Below are positions 45,640 to 57,735 of a stretch of 64,000 nt of DNA, one piece after another. The position numbers and the translations under genes were made by a program. Under the pieces are notes generated by a model. That model was given only the letters and a program-made list of their open reading frames with translations, did no database searches and was not told the origin of the DNA. The stretch's first letter is position 1. Every line of letters begins with the position of its first letter. This DNA comes from Plectrocnemia conspersa (Eukaryota > Arthropoda > Insecta > Trichoptera > Polycentropodidae), in contig VTFK01000346.1 of the NCBI GenBank assembly GCA_009617715.1, forward strand, positions 310,001-374,000, in the 5' to 3' direction.

Positions 45640-46235
45640 AATGTTCATTTTGTAGTTTTACTTATTCAAAGTATAAACGTATTTCGTTGGTAAAATGAGC
45701 AGGCGATACAATTGGTCAACTGATTTCTGCATCTGTGATACGCAGAAGACGTCTCAAATCAATAATAAATCTTACGATCCAATATAAAATAGTCAGACGA
45801 GTACATAATTCGAGACAATAAAAGGAGGATTATATAAATTGGAAACAAAATTTAGCATATATATTTAATGTATACAATAACTGGATACATTATTTATAAA
45901 TTCATTTGACAGTGCATACATTGCCTAGGTTGTGTATGCATTTTTATAAATTCACATTTAACATATATATTATATAAATAAAAAAGTCATTCCATATGTT
46001 ATTACTATTATAGAATAAAATCTAAATATTCATTTACATTATTAAATAAGAACGAATATTTTTTATGTAAACAAAATTTAATTAAAATAATGATATAAAC
46101 AAATTAAATCATATTAAAATTTTATACAGGCACTTAGTTTAAAAAAATTGTATGAAATTCAATTGTTTTGCAATTGAAAAACGAAATTCAATCGTTAAAT
46201 AAATACTTTTATTACAGGTGAACAATTTTCTCATT
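45640..46235. other. Spacer with small dense patch
   Basis: A dense patch at about 45650-45830; the rest is AT-rich. Confidence 0.35.
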
Positions 46236-46239
46236 AGCC

Positions 46240-46690
46240 TTACATAAACACGATGGAAATAAATTCATTATAATTATACAACAACAACGACGATGATTCA
46301 AAACTGTAATGAGAGTTGAAGTACACCACGGAAAAAATAAATGAAAAAACAGTATGAAAAGAGGACAAAAACGTAGAAAAAACAAAGGTTCGAAAGTGTT
46401 TTTTTGCTCTCATTTTTTTATATTATCTTGAAGCCCGAAGAAAAATTGTATTGGCACAAAAGAGAGGCGGCGTGAGCCGACAAGCACCTGAGTTATGAAA
46501 AGTATTTCCTTTAATTAAGTGAAGACCTTCTTTAGTTAATTGAGATAGAGCCCCTGCAATCGCGCTTTATGCTTAAACATTACGCCACCGTTAAAAGTGG
46601 CCTATCTAATTTTGTCTACTCCATAATGGAGGCCAACCTTCTTGATATTTGCATTAATTACATTAAATATAAGCCCACTTTTTATGAGAT
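46240..46690. promoter_or_regulatory. Candidate regulatory island 27
   Basis: A long denser block. CAACAACAACGACGATG lies near 46270, GAGAGGCGGCGTGAGCC near 46463, and ATTTGCATTAATTACATT (octamer-like ATTTGCAT overlapping TAATTA) at about 46647-46664. The 71-codon + frame at 46569-46784 spans its right part but has no family resemblance. Confidence 0.42.
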
Positions 46691-47389
46691 CGTTTGTATG
46701 CATTTAGCTTATTTTAAATTTGAACGATCACCTTTTAATTATGTGAGATTAAGTTATATTAATTTAGAAATAACATTATATTAAAATTAAGAAAAGAGGT
46801 TGAGAATATTACGAACATAAAATGCACGTTTGAAATAGTGTTAAAAAATAATATTATAAAATAAAAATTGCAAAAATTGTTATTTAAAAAAATTATTACA
46901 CTATAATAAATAATACAGAATTTTTTTTTTATATTTTTATAAATATATGACTTCCGCTTATATTTATAAAAATAAAAGTTTAAATATCGTGTTATAAAAG
47001 TAAGATTAAAATTATTATGCCGTTGTCAAAATCTTAAGCAATATCTAATAAAGTAGCAAAACATTAATGTTTTCTTTAAGCACTTTTTGATTGTAAAATA
47101 TAAATTTTAAAATCTAAACTGATATTTATAAATAATGGTTATACTTTTTTATCTATATCATTGCTACTAATAATAATTAAAAATATACAGTTATTTAGGA
47201 TATTTTGTACAAATATTTATTTTAATTAAATTAAATATAAATATGTTTATTAAAACGTTTTGTTATGATATTTGATTAACTTTATTATATTTATAGGAAA
47301 TAGTAAATAAACTTATTATATATTGCTTATGTATATTTAATATACGATTTGCAAAGTACGTATTCCATAACAATTTGAAGTTTATTTTC
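46691..47389. other. AT-rich spacer
   Basis: Nothing recognised. Confidence 0.45.
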
Positions 47390-47910
47390 TAGATGGTTAG
47401 CAGAAGCAAATCGCACAACACGCCATCATTCCTAATATTATCTCAAAACTTCATCTTCCGAACTCGGCTTCTATACACCGGAACTTTGCACGGAAATGTT
47501 CCAGCGTCCCGTTTGTTTCTTAATATTGTTCCCGTTCCCATTTAATAATACATACACATGCACATATAAAGCAGTCGTATATTCACCCAGTAACCTAATT
47601 TATTTTTAAATAAGGTTGCATCACTGAAATTGACTTGGTAAATGTGCGAAAACGGAAACCCTATCGGACATGATCAATCTCTGTTTTCTCGAAGTTCATC
47701 GGCTACTTTCGCTCCCCGCAGGGTGGGATGAGTATATAATTGAAAAGGTCGGCAAATATTTGCTTTGTTAGGCCGTAGGAATCGGGCGAAAAGAAACACA
47801 AAACGAGAGGAATTCCTCCTCTTTCCGTTCCACTTCCGTGCGTCAGTAACCCAATCAAGATCAATAGTAACAAATCGGCTGCGGTTTTCTGCGAATCAAT
47901 GAATATTTTT
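47390..47910. promoter_or_regulatory. Candidate regulatory island 28
   Basis: A 520-base dense block in two halves around an AT-rich middle (47540-47600). Words include CAATCAAGATCAATAG, GATGAGTATATAATTG (TATA-like) and CGAGAGGAATTCCTCC (EcoRI-centred palindrome GAGGAATTCCTC, about 47808-47819). No open frame of note. Confidence 0.4.
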
Positions 47911-48704
47911 AATTAGGCTTGTAATGAATTATTTACTTATATAATACACAATTTTTTATCTAAATTACAATAAATATACACAATATTATAATATTACTTG
48001 TGGTATGATTATCTACATTTCAATTTGTTTCAAGTATATTGGTTGCTATAAATGATCGATATTTAATTTTTTTTGTGTGATTTTGTGGTATTGTTCTTAA
48101 TGAAATTGCTAATTCAGCATTAAAAATAGACTTGCATAGAAAAGCACAATAAAATGCATATTGCGTATTTTAGTCTACTTAAATCTCAAGTATTCTATGT
48201 CTTGTGTTGTTTTTTCTTAAATATGTATTATCATATTTTATGTATGTCTTACATTTTAGGTGAATGGTTCAAATGTATAAAAATAAACTTAACCATTTTT
48301 ATATTAAAAAAAATAATACAAATAGTTGGAAATTAATGTTAAAACGTTCAACATATAAAAGTAAATTAATTTTTTTAAATATCTTTTTTTTGCATTATTA
48401 AATCTGATCCTAAATTATATATTTAAATAAAAATATTGTAGACCATAAAATTAATTTCATTCTTGAGATATAAAATACCGATACAGATATATTTAGTGTC
48501 TAACTTAAGATTAGAATAGAGATTAATATGTTATCGTTTGATAACTCACTTTGTATGCAAAACGCAGCTTGAAAAATATTGCGGATACGACTTGGCCCAA
48601 GTTCAACTTGGGTTTTATACTTTGGCGTTTATTTGATTTTTTCGTACGTAATATGCATACGGTTGAAGCATGAGAATGTATATATACGTATATATGGACT
48701 TAGC
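47911..48704. other. AT-rich spacer
   Basis: AT-rich; a small dense patch at 48560-48670. Frames unrecognised. Confidence 0.4.
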
Positions 48705-48835
48705 TGAATTTGCTTTGATAGTACAGTGTAAATATTTATTTTAGGAACGTAACCGTTAAAAAAATCAACAGACATTGCTAAATATGCTTTGGTAGTACAG
48801 TGTTAATATTTATTATAGTATCGTACCGATTAAAA
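48705..48835 (+). repeat. Direct duplication of ~74 bp
   Basis: TGCTTTGATAGTACAGTG (48711) recurs as TGCTTTGGTAGTACAGTG (48785). Both are followed by TAATATTTATT-like, CGTAACCGTTAAAAAAAT-like words. A two-unit tandem duplication with about 12% divergence. Confidence 0.7.
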
Positions 48836-49690
48836 AAATATACAATAATATTCTATATTTACGACTTATAGGAAATTTATATTTTAAGTAAAGTATTATT
48901 AAATAAAAATGCATTTATTTAAAATGCACACAATAGAGTTGTTATAATAATAAATCATTATGATAATAACAATATTAAATAAAACAATTTATAGAGATTA
49001 TTTATTTTAGCCAAGTATTGAACCAAGTATAAAATATATATTATTTCACTGTGTTAGTTATATTGATGTGTTATATCTGCATACTGTAATGGGTTTTCTG
49101 TACTGATGTGAGCATTCATGTGCTTTGATTGGTCCATTAATGTTCCAATACTAATATATATCCTTTTGATTCAACTATTGTACTTATTTTTTTTTGGTTT
49201 ATTTAGTAAAAACTGTCTTATGGAATTTATGCAAAAATCTGAATTATACAAAATAAACTTAATAATGTTTTTTTTTCAAATAATTTACTAACATTTGTTT
49301 ATTACAAAATCTACAAAAACATATTAATTTTTTACAGTTCAAGGGAAAACAAACTAAAAACATTTTAAAATATGAGTATTAAAAAAAGCCATACACGCTG
49401 AAAAACCGCGTTTTCGCATTTTGTGCATATATTCAATTAATTAATTTTTGATATTTCTAATATAGTAAAAATACCTATGTACCATATTCATTTTGTTTTG
49501 AATGACTTGCTTTTTTTTTAAAATAAATACTGTTTATTGTGCTACTCCACACCTAGCAAGCATTTTTAAACAATTGCTGTTTATTATTAAATATTTTGTC
49601 GGGTTCAACAAATTAACTACTTACATTTATATAATATTTACAATTTATAATTGGAGGAATTATTCCATGGTAATCAATTTAAAAATGGTA
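48836..49690. other. AT-rich spacer
   Basis: Nothing recognised. Confidence 0.45.
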
Positions 49691-50235
49691 GTTAAGCCTT
49701 TGAATAAGCATTTCAGCCATCAAAAAAATAGCGTTTCTAAGTTAAAATGGGACGTCACCGTAAAAAGCCTCTTGACAGTTTTGTTGCAAAGAACGCGCTA
49801 TATATCAGAAAAAAATAAAATATCCGTGGCACTAAGAAAAAAATAATGCGTGCATTCGGGTTTGCCCTCAAAACGGTCGTTTGTAATTTATTTAAAAAAA
49901 ACTCGTCACTCTTCTGTGATTAGTCATCCCATTAAAAAGATGCGTACAGCAAAATATTTCATTAATGAGGCTACGAATATAAATACATAAATGCGAATTT
50001 AGTCTCAGAATTAAACTTTGGGCACTTTTTCCAAGAACTACTCCGAGACTTTCTCAAAGATTTTCAGACTTCTATGCATCTATGTCTGTCCAAAAGCAAG
50101 AGAAAATCCACTTGAAAGACGCTTGCAGCTTATGGAAGCACCAATGAAAAACAATTCACAATTGTTGCACAATGAATTAATTTATAATAGTAGCAATAAA
50201 CTTTTTTTTACCAAAAAACCACCAACATGAAGACC
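49691..50235. repeat. Moderately dense segment, possible dispersed repeat
   Basis: 49815-49935 shares AAAATATCCGT(G/C)GCA, an A run, and TCGTCACTCTTCTGTGATTAGTC / TCGCTACCCTTCTGTAATTTGTC-type words in the same order with 56183-56295. This suggests a diverged repeat pair or paralogous element. Two + frames (49502-49846, 50018-50230) cross it without family resemblance. Confidence 0.35.
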
Positions 50236-50689
50236 ATAACAATTTATTGCATAGTTTATATATTAATTTATTTCTAAAAACTAAATAAACATAGAACGTA
50301 GCATTTTAAAAAAAAATTTTGCAATGCAAACAATGATCTAATATAGTGTGAAGTTGATTCTCAGTTAGCCCGTCACCTCTGTTGTCTCTCCCTCGGTATC
50401 CGTTTTAACGCATTTCTTCAGGGGAAAGCTAAAATTTTGCTTGCCTCTCTTATAGGCTCAGGGTTTTTTTGTTTATGTGTTGTCATTACGCATAATAAAA
50501 ACATGATTACCTGAGCCGATAATGCTTCTGTATTCTTTAGCATTTTAAGATCATTATCTACCAATATGCAATTTTATATGAATAAAAGATATAAAGAATA
50601 TTGGTAAAAAAATTAAAAATGTATATGTAAGCTATCGTAAGGTAACAAATAATTTTCTGCATATATTAATAATGCAATATCCTGCTGTT
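50236..50689. other. Spacer with small dense patch
   Basis: A denser patch at 50340-50470; otherwise AT-rich. Confidence 0.35.
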
Positions 50690-51250
50690 TAGCGCCGATG
50701 AACACGCAAAAATGATTTATTCCCACACGGCCGACGAAAAAATATCTGATTTAGCAAAAATTAAGAGAAAAAATAGCGTAACGCACGCGCGCGTCGGCGG
50801 AGTGGGGGTAAAGCTCGCGCGGGTGGGGGGCTATATAAAGATTAATGTTTTGGCATGGGATTCCATTTGTGATTTATGGTCTCGTCGAATCGATTCATGT
50901 GTATGTATGAGAGAGCGAGTTGGGAACACACTGTTGAGAACATAATTCGAGATGCAAATACACAGGAGAGAGCGCAGTGCGATGGCAAATATTGAAATTA
51001 GATTCAGTTCTAACACTGCTGTGATCGAAACTCAGTCTATAGATACACAATCTGACGAAGTGTTGAATGTGGTCCGTCCTAAAAACTTCCGATCAAATAT
51101 GTGCACGGTGGCTATGATTAATGCTAGCATATTGTGATAATAAATAGACCTCGGAATCTTGTCACGAACTTGCACCGCCCTCTCGTATTCATAAACTACT
51201 TGAAAGCTTGTTTAGCTGCGAGTACATTGGCAAATGCTTAAGAATTTTAT
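50690..51250. promoter_or_regulatory. Candidate promoter-like island 29
   Basis: A dense block with the window's most GC-rich run (50779-50829, ACGCACGCGCGCGTCGGCGG onward). It leads into a canonical TATA box, CTATATAAAG at 50831-50840, followed about 30 bases on by TTCCATTTG, an acceptable initiator. Downstream lies a 61-codon ATG-initiated ORF (50952-51137), then AATAAA at 51139-51144. This arrangement would make a tiny transcription unit, but island composition alone could produce it. Confidence 0.4.
50952..51137 (+). CDS. Small ORF, 61 aa, unrecognised
   Basis: ATG at 50952 (context CGAGATGC), stop TGA at 51135-51137, with AATAAA one base beyond. The peptide is hydrophilic (MQIHRRERSAMANIEIRFSS...), with no signal peptide, membrane segment or known motif. 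It follows the TATA-like promoter by about 115 bases. A minus-strand frame also overlaps the start. Could be a real short gene, a regulatory transcript, or chance. Confidence 0.25.
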   Translation: MQIHRRERSAMANIEIRFSSNTAVIETQSIDTQSDEVLNVVRPKNFRSNMCTVAMINASIL

Positions 51251-51527
51251 TAGCCTCTCATGCGCAATCTATTGATCAAATAAATCGGAAATGGAAATAT
51301 TAATAATCACAAATGTCCCTTATTAAATTCAAAATAAAAAACTACACAATGATTTAAATATAAAAATAATAAAAGAAACAAAAATAGACTGCAGTGTGTT
51401 GTACCGTAAAGAACTATTGTCCAATCATGAAAGACAATGGCTACGAAGATACAATCCCTAAATAAATGAATAACCATTGTCTGGTTTAGTACTTATTATT
51501 TTTGATATGTAAAATGTTAACTTAATG
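51251..51527. other. AT-rich spacer
   Basis: Nothing recognised. Confidence 0.4.
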
Positions 51528-51529
51528 TA

Positions 51530-52376
51530 GAGTACGCTCGGGATAAGGATACCGGTTTGTTATACGCTCGGGATAAGGATACCGGTTAGCGATGTAGCGT
51601 GTACTTCGTTGTCTCGCTTTCTCTTTTAAGGACAGTCGCTGATTCGTCAACGCTGGTATTCGTCATTAAAGTGCAGTGTTGCACAGAAGTTCAATCTTCT
51701 CTAGTGATTTATTTTGAATAATTTTGTGTTGATATTGGTTTAACCCAGATATGCCCACTGTCCCATGGGTAGGTCACTAAACTCGTGCCACTGTTTTTTA
51801 TTTATAAATGAAATTTCTTGGGCATATCTGGGTTAATTGATATCAAGGCTTCAAATATATACTGTAAGTTATTTGTTCTCTTACCCGTGGATTAAAATAT
51901 TTTAATTATATTTCCAATAATCCGTACGTTGTTGGTTTTTTTACACTATTCTCTGTAGGCTTAAAAAAGTTATTATTCTTATCGTTGCGCCAATGATAAT
52001 TTTTTAAATTATTCAATGGACTCTAATGATTTAATAGATTCGACGAGCCATTAAACAATCTGAGAATAATTTCTTTCCCCATTTTATATCTTTTTGCTTT
52101 TGAAGAATAGCTAAAGACTTCATTATTTTTTTGACTAGTGAAAGATTTTGAATTTTGCAAATATTTGATTAATGACATCAATGTCTGGTTTCTTTGATTA
52201 TATAATATATTTTTAATTGTCCGTTGAAATTTCCAACTTAGCTCAAATGTATGTATGTTAAATAAACATATATTTTCTTTAAAAATAAAAAAATTAAATA
52301 TTCTGAGCGAAATTGTTTTGAGCCACACAGTTCACGCACACAATAACAAACCGGAATCCTTATCCCGAGCGTACTC
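51530..52376. mobile_element. TA-flanked DNA transposon, ~34-bp inverted ends
   Basis: The left end, GAGTACGCTCGGGATAAGG (51530), and the inverted right end (from 52376) match at about 33 of 34 positions through CCGGTTTGTTAT. TA lies on each side (51528-51529, 52377-52378), as for Tc1/mariner. The left terminus is partly duplicated: TACGCTCGGGATAAGGATACC recurs at 51563. The 847-bp interior holds a 101-codon minus-strand frame (52023-52328, no ATG at its head) that I cannot identify, and a nested MITE. Well-preserved ends suggest relative youth. Confidence 0.85.
51744..51832. mobile_element. Nested 89-bp piggyBac-like MITE
   Basis: TTAA-CCCAGATATGCCCA at the left (TTAA 51740-51743) and TGGGCATATCTGGG-TTAA at the right (TTAA 51833-51836). 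The TTAA target duplication and CCC...GGG termini are the piggyBac signature. Apart from the ends, the middle contains GTCCCATGGGTAGGTCACTA and an AT tract. It sits inside the 51530-52376 element and so inserted later. Confidence 0.75.
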
Positions 52377-52378
52377 TA

Positions 52379-53794
52379 GCAATAGTATTGACAGATTGTA
52401 AATTTTAAATCAATGAAAAAAATATATTATTAGAATATTTTTTTATTGAGCTTAAAATAAAAAGTTAAGAATATGAAAATCTATTGATTGTTATATAAGT
52501 AAAAAATAATTAATTTCACTATTAAAAAACAGAGGTAGAACGATTATGTTTATAAAGGTATTTTTTTATAAAAAACATATTATAATCTATTATCAGAAGC
52601 ATTATTTTATAGAGCTTAAAATAAAAAGTGAAGAACGTGAAAATTCAATGATTTTTTAAAATAGAAAAAATAAAATTTGCCTTACATTATAAGGAATTAA
52701 TGCAATTTTTTTTTAATATTTAAAAATAACTCTTAAAATTCCAGAAAAAGTAGATTTAGTGTTACAGTATTTTATTTAAATGTAAATTGTGATTAATATT
52801 CCGAATAGAAAATATACAGCATTTATTTCTAATAGATTAATTATAGTTTACATTTATGTTGCAGGGGTTTTAAATAAGATAGAAGTGTCAAGTAAAGCTC
52901 ATTTTGATTAGCATGCTACACGTTTTTGCATATGAAAATTATTTTGATCATTGTTAGCCACTATTTATAACAACAAAAACTAAATTTATTTATTTACTAC
53001 TCGTATTGTATATACAAATAATTTATATTGCCACCATGAGGAAAAATAATTAGTTTCTTTATTACAATTATATTTATGTAATTTCATGCGAGTATAAATG
53101 TGGCTTGTTGTGTATTATTTTCTCGAGAAAATAATAAACAAGGTCGGTTGAAAATAATACACAAGTTATATAAACGCGAACGTCTACAGAGGCAATTAAT
53201 ATTTTCATCTGTATGTAGAAAAATGTCTGGTAAAATTTTTATATTATATTAAAATAGCGATTAGACTTTTATAGTTTAACTTGGATTTTGGATAAATAGC
53301 AACGTTCTAATTCTTTTATCTATTTACAGCTTGATGTAAACAAATTAATATATTATTAATTAATTTATGTATATATACATATATGATAGTATTTCAATAA
53401 AATTAAGCTTATATTATTATTTAAAAACTACTATTAAATATTAGACAATATTAACTATTGTTCAAATTGAAAGCTTAAAACAATATAATTACGAGAGTGA
53501 GACGTATTAAAAATATACTATTGTATAAAATATACATATTATATATTATATTTTTGCCTAATATATTAGTCATTATCATTTATTGTTAATAAAAGAAATA
53601 TTATAAAATAATAGTTTTACCAATACAAATAATATATATAATTTACATAAATATACACAGAGTATACGGATTAAATAATATATTACAAATTAGGTATTCA
53701 AGCTATTTATAAATATTTTATTATATTATATTTTTATAAATATTTATATGAAATATTATTTCATATCTGGCAGTAGTATATTTTTTCACATATT
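52379..53794. other. AT-rich spacer with a direct repeat
   Basis: Very AT-rich. GAGCTTAAAATAAAAAGT(T/G)AAGAA recurs at about 52449 and 52613, a spacing of 164, indicating an old duplication. A palindromic TTATTTTCTCGAGAAAATAA lies near 53116. No genes recognised. Confidence 0.45.
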
Positions 53795-54300
53795 AAATCC
53801 ATTCCACTTAGCACTACCACCCTGTGTGTGGTTCAACACTCCCGCCTATACACTAAATCGAACTGGCTTTATTATGCAATTCCAATTAAATCCGCCTTTG
53901 AATACGGGGCCGTCTATAAATAAAATATCCCCAGCATCCTTACAATGTGGGCGTGAGATGCTTCAGCCGCGCGAGATTCCCACTTTCAAACGAGCCGTGA
54001 CTTTTGCGGTAGATTTGCGGCAGAAGAAAATCCATTTTCTCCTCTCCTTCTCCCGGCGTTGATTATGACTGACACACACGTTAGGTCGGGGCCAAATTAA
54101 TTGAATAGAACCGGAGGGCTGAAATAACTCCTGTAAAGCCCTTCAATCTTGCGCCATTACCGAGCGCGTGTGCGATCCGATTTTTCACACGGAGAGCTTT
54201 TGCTGCCGCTGCCTTTAATGTAATGTGTTTGAGTTCTAGGAAAAGAGTAGAGAGGCTCTTAGGGAGTTATTTTTTGGGGATGCGCGAAATTCAATAAACC
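53795..54300. promoter_or_regulatory. Candidate regulatory island 30
   Basis: A 500-base dense block, among the longest. The + strand is open for 104 codons to 54062 (53748-54062) with no family resemblance. Words include TTTATTATGCAATTCCAATTA (Hox-type TTATTATG, about 53869), GGGGCCGTCTATAAATA and GGGCCAAATTAATTG. Composition and motifs favour an enhancer cluster. Confidence 0.42.
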
Positions 54301-55090
54301 TTTTTGAGACATGCTTTACTCACTTAAATCTAGTGAATTTGACCCATGAACATGTCATCGCGCATGTAGTTCATAATTAGAGTTATCTGCACAATGTATT
54401 ATATATTATGATATATTTACATGATACATTATATATTAAAATATGGCTTGGAATCGTAAAAGTTTTTTTTTTATGTATCTGATAATCAAAGAGGAAGTGG
54501 CTTTCCTCTGGATTTTGATAAAGTTGTCTGTGTCGATTTAGTGCTACTCTATTGGTGACAAACTCGAGTTGACGTTTTTGTGTACATCCATAGAGTAAGC
54601 AAAAAATAAAAATAAGTTAAACAAACATTTGGGTTTATATATAATTAAGGATATATGAGAAGATCAATAAAACTTATTTTTTTTCTGATCCATGATCAAT
54701 ATCGGATATTTGATAGGCAATTCATTATTTATTAGTAAAAATTAAAAATAAGATCAAGATAAACAGGGTTTTCTATATATAAATACAAATACCCTTTTCC
54801 TTAAAATCACTAACTGGCAACTTGAGAATTTGCAGTGGTCCGCAGATAACCATTTAAGTAGAATTATAAAATGAAAGTCAGTAAAGATCCTCACGCGTTT
54901 AAAATATAATAATAATCTTAACTAAACTAAAATGTAAAAACTTCGTTAATTTCAAGCAATTTATATTACAGATTAGCACTTTTTTGTAGTTAATAAGTAA
55001 AACTGAATTACTATAAAAATATTGCTAAACATATTTTCATAGTAAATAAGTTTAGTAATATTTTTGTAAAAACATATAAAATAAATCATT
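54301..55090. other. AT-rich spacer
   Basis: AT-rich with a small denser patch at 54480-54600. Nothing recognised. Confidence 0.4.
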
Positions 55091-56155
55091 CATTTAAATT
55101 TGGTTTCATTAGGCATATTTTGGTTCCTGGTATTTGCATCTGGGTGTTTCGCTTAATATTTGTTTCACCTTCTTGGAAAACCGCCTTCTAAGTATTTCGA
55201 CTTTCAATGTTTGCAAACACAATAAACCTTAACCTCTAGAGCTTCACCTTTAAAGGCGTGGTGCAAAATTACAAATGCGTAAGGAAACAACAAGTAAATA
55301 TTAAAAATACGCTACTTAATATAAATTTTAAAATAAAATAGCATGTAAAAAAAATTACTTCTACATAGGATTGTATTATATTCATCAAAGCGTTACAACT
55401 CGAAACTTCGGCCTTATTCACGACTCCACTTTGCTCTATTTTAAAATACACAGCACTAATCGATAATGCCTTGCTTTGGAAAACTAAAATTCATCAAATG
55501 TTATTAGCTTTTTGGGTTTCTGCTGTCTAATATATGTGTAGTCCACCAGAGACGTTGTATTTTAATATACTTGACGACGTAAGGCTTCTGATGCAAATCG
55601 TACAGTTTATTATTATACCGAGTACACTTGATAGATAATACAATATATAAGTATAAGTTTACTAAATCATAAAATAAAAAATCTAAATATTTTATGCTTT
55701 TAATTGTGGTTCAATTATTTAAATTAAATTTAATTGAAATGTAGACTTTTTTGTACGAAATCATATATTATCAATCCAATGTGAAAGATAAATATTTAAT
55801 TTTAAATGAATATGAGATATCTTTTACTTTCTGCACTATTGCTGATTCTTAAATATGATAATGTATATATAAAACATGAAATAACTGGACATTTTTTTAC
55901 TAAATTTTATTCAAGCAATACAGCTTTTATTTACAAACGGTGTCGTCAGAGTAAAATTTAAAAAATGGTACTTATCAAATGTTTATTTTGTAATATCGTC
56001 TGGTTTATCTAATGATCCACTCTTTTATTTAAAATTAAAGGGATTAACTCATGTTATTTTTTTTATGAAATAGGCTAATTAAGCACGCAGTTTTAACAGT
56101 ATAAGAAAAAAAGGACACAGCCGTGAAAAACATTTTAACAGCTCAAGTCACAATG
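55091..56155. other. Spacer with small dense patch
   Basis: 55100-55260 is denser without an open frame; the remainder is AT-rich and unrecognised. Confidence 0.38.
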
Positions 56156-56500
56156 TACACAATATAAATAAAAAAATATTAAAATATCCGTCGCATTAAA
56201 AAAAAAACACGTACTTTAAACGTACATTAGTAATGTATTCATAAATCAATGGTAATAAAAAAAGAATCGCTACCCTTCTGTAATTTGTCGTTCCACCGAA
56301 AATAAGTAAAGCACAAAACCTCCATGGATATATAAGCTGCCGCTTCTCTCTTTGCATCCACTGTTTAGAATCCAAAGAGAACCTGCTTATGAACGCACCC
56401 ACATAAAACATTTTTAATTTTTTGCACAAGAAACTTTGTCTTTTCAAAAAATAAATACTTTTCACTGTAGCTTTAGAGACTGCGCCCAATGAGATTGCAC
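56156..56500. repeat. Segment related to 49815-49935, plus dense patch
   Basis: The left part shares ordered words with 49815-49935 (see that entry). The right part (56300-56420) is denser. The minus strand is open for 97 codons (56196-56489) but the peptide is unrecognised. Confidence 0.33.
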
Positions 56501-56759
56501 CATTTTAGTCAGGGAACTAAAATATTCTGAACGTTGACCTTTCAAGAAAATGGTTCTGTCATTAATATAAAATACAAATATAAATAATTAGCAAAAGTAA
56601 TCTCTACAAACTACTCCATTTTATTAACTATATTTTTATGCTTTGCTTTAAAAACATATACGCCAAATTTATTCCACTCTATATACATTTTCAAATTTAT
56701 TACAATACTATAATTAAAAATTCATTGATTTTGCACAACATTGGAATCACAATTTTTAA
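56501..56759. other. AT-rich spacer
   Basis: Nothing recognised. Confidence 0.4.
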
Positions 56760-57170
56760 TAATACACACGCTTCCCAAATTGTGCTAGTGCAATTATCTG
56801 CGTGTGCATTCTTTCCGGCATTCGGTTGGAAATGTTCGATGAATTTATTAAATTTCGCACGGATGCTTCATCAATCATTGGCGTTTATACAAACACACAC
56901 ACATGCAAACATACAAATCCATATATCTCCACACAGACATATCTGTAATTTTATCATGTCCTTCGGAAATATTCCCAATTCGGAATTTTCACAGCACGTA
57001 CGCGCAGCGCCAGAAGAACCTTTCCTCTCGCCGTCTCACATATTATCCGCAAACACATTTTTTGGGGCCTCAGAGTGCGTTCAGATATAATTCTCCCTAT
57101 TTTATTCGATCGAGCGTAAATAATTTGGCTCCGTCTGCAAAGGAGTTTGTAGGTACATACACACTCATAC
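56760..57170. promoter_or_regulatory. Candidate regulatory island 31
   Basis: A 410-base dense block with a (CA)n run near 56891-56901 and GC-rich right half (56990-57130). Three overlapping frames are open (plus 56638-57090 and 56903-57178; minus 56954-57172), none recognised. Overlapping open frames on both strands reflect composition. Confidence 0.38.
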
Positions 57171-57344
57171 ATGTGTAGATTTTTTATTCTTAAATTATTT
57201 TCTCAGACGTAAACATGTGTACTACTCTACTATTGAATGTGTAAGTCGTGCAAAAGCAAAAGTAGTCGCCTGCCATTATTAATAAAATTTAATTGAATAT
57301 GTAATTAATTTTAAATTATATTTTATTTATTAATCACCATATTT

Positions 57345-57500
57345 ATCAGTGAGATTAGGAAAATATAGGAAAACCTAATCTGTATTTTTTTATCATAAGT
57401 ATATTTATATATTTTAATCGCTAATTCCGATCTCTCAGACAGCATACTCTCATGTTATTTAGGTATTAGTCACCGACTTGAACCAAAGGTCCATTTTTCT
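57345..57500 (-). mobile_element. tRNA-like SINE family S2, minus copy
   Basis: Read on the minus strand, a B-box-like GGTTCAAGTCGG (57474-57485) begins the copy. It ends with TTTTCCTAATCTCACTGATAAATAT, matching the 3' part of the plus copy at 58060-58270 (TTTTCCTAATTTCACAGATGAATAT). Confidence 0.6.
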
Positions 57501-57589
57501 GATTATATTATATGATATAAATATAATACAATTAATGAAAAATTAATGTGTCAAACAAAAAATAATAGCATGATAATATATAAATTAAT

Positions 57590-57735
57590 GAACATTACAA
57601 TAAAGATCTAGGTTCCAATCCCATATGGATAGTAGTGTTTTGTAATTTGTAATGTTTCAATGAGATCGAAATCTGTGATTATTATACAAATATATTTTCG
57701 ATCATTAGTCACAGATTAGATTTTCATATATTTTT
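57590..57735 (+). mobile_element. tRNA-like SINE family S2, plus copy 1
   Basis: GGTTCCAATCCC at 57611-57622 is a B box. It is followed by TAGTGTTTT, a GATCGAAAT word and CGATCATTAGTCACAGATTAG, which match the copy at 58060-58270 in order. The A box is not convincing. Confidence 0.6.

Noticed and set aside
52023..52328. 101-codon minus-strand frame inside the TA-flanked element, considered as a transposase piece
   Set aside because: No DDE motif or helix-turn-helix recognised, opens without ATG, and is AT-biased; left as unidentified.
53748..54062. 104-codon plus-strand ORF in island 30
   Set aside because: No family resemblance or splice sites; the island continues 240 bases beyond the stop with the same composition, favouring regulatory DNA.
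56638..57090. 150-codon plus-strand ORF
   Set aside because: The first third is AT-rich chance frame and the rest lies in an island open in three overlapping frames on both strands; no domain seen.
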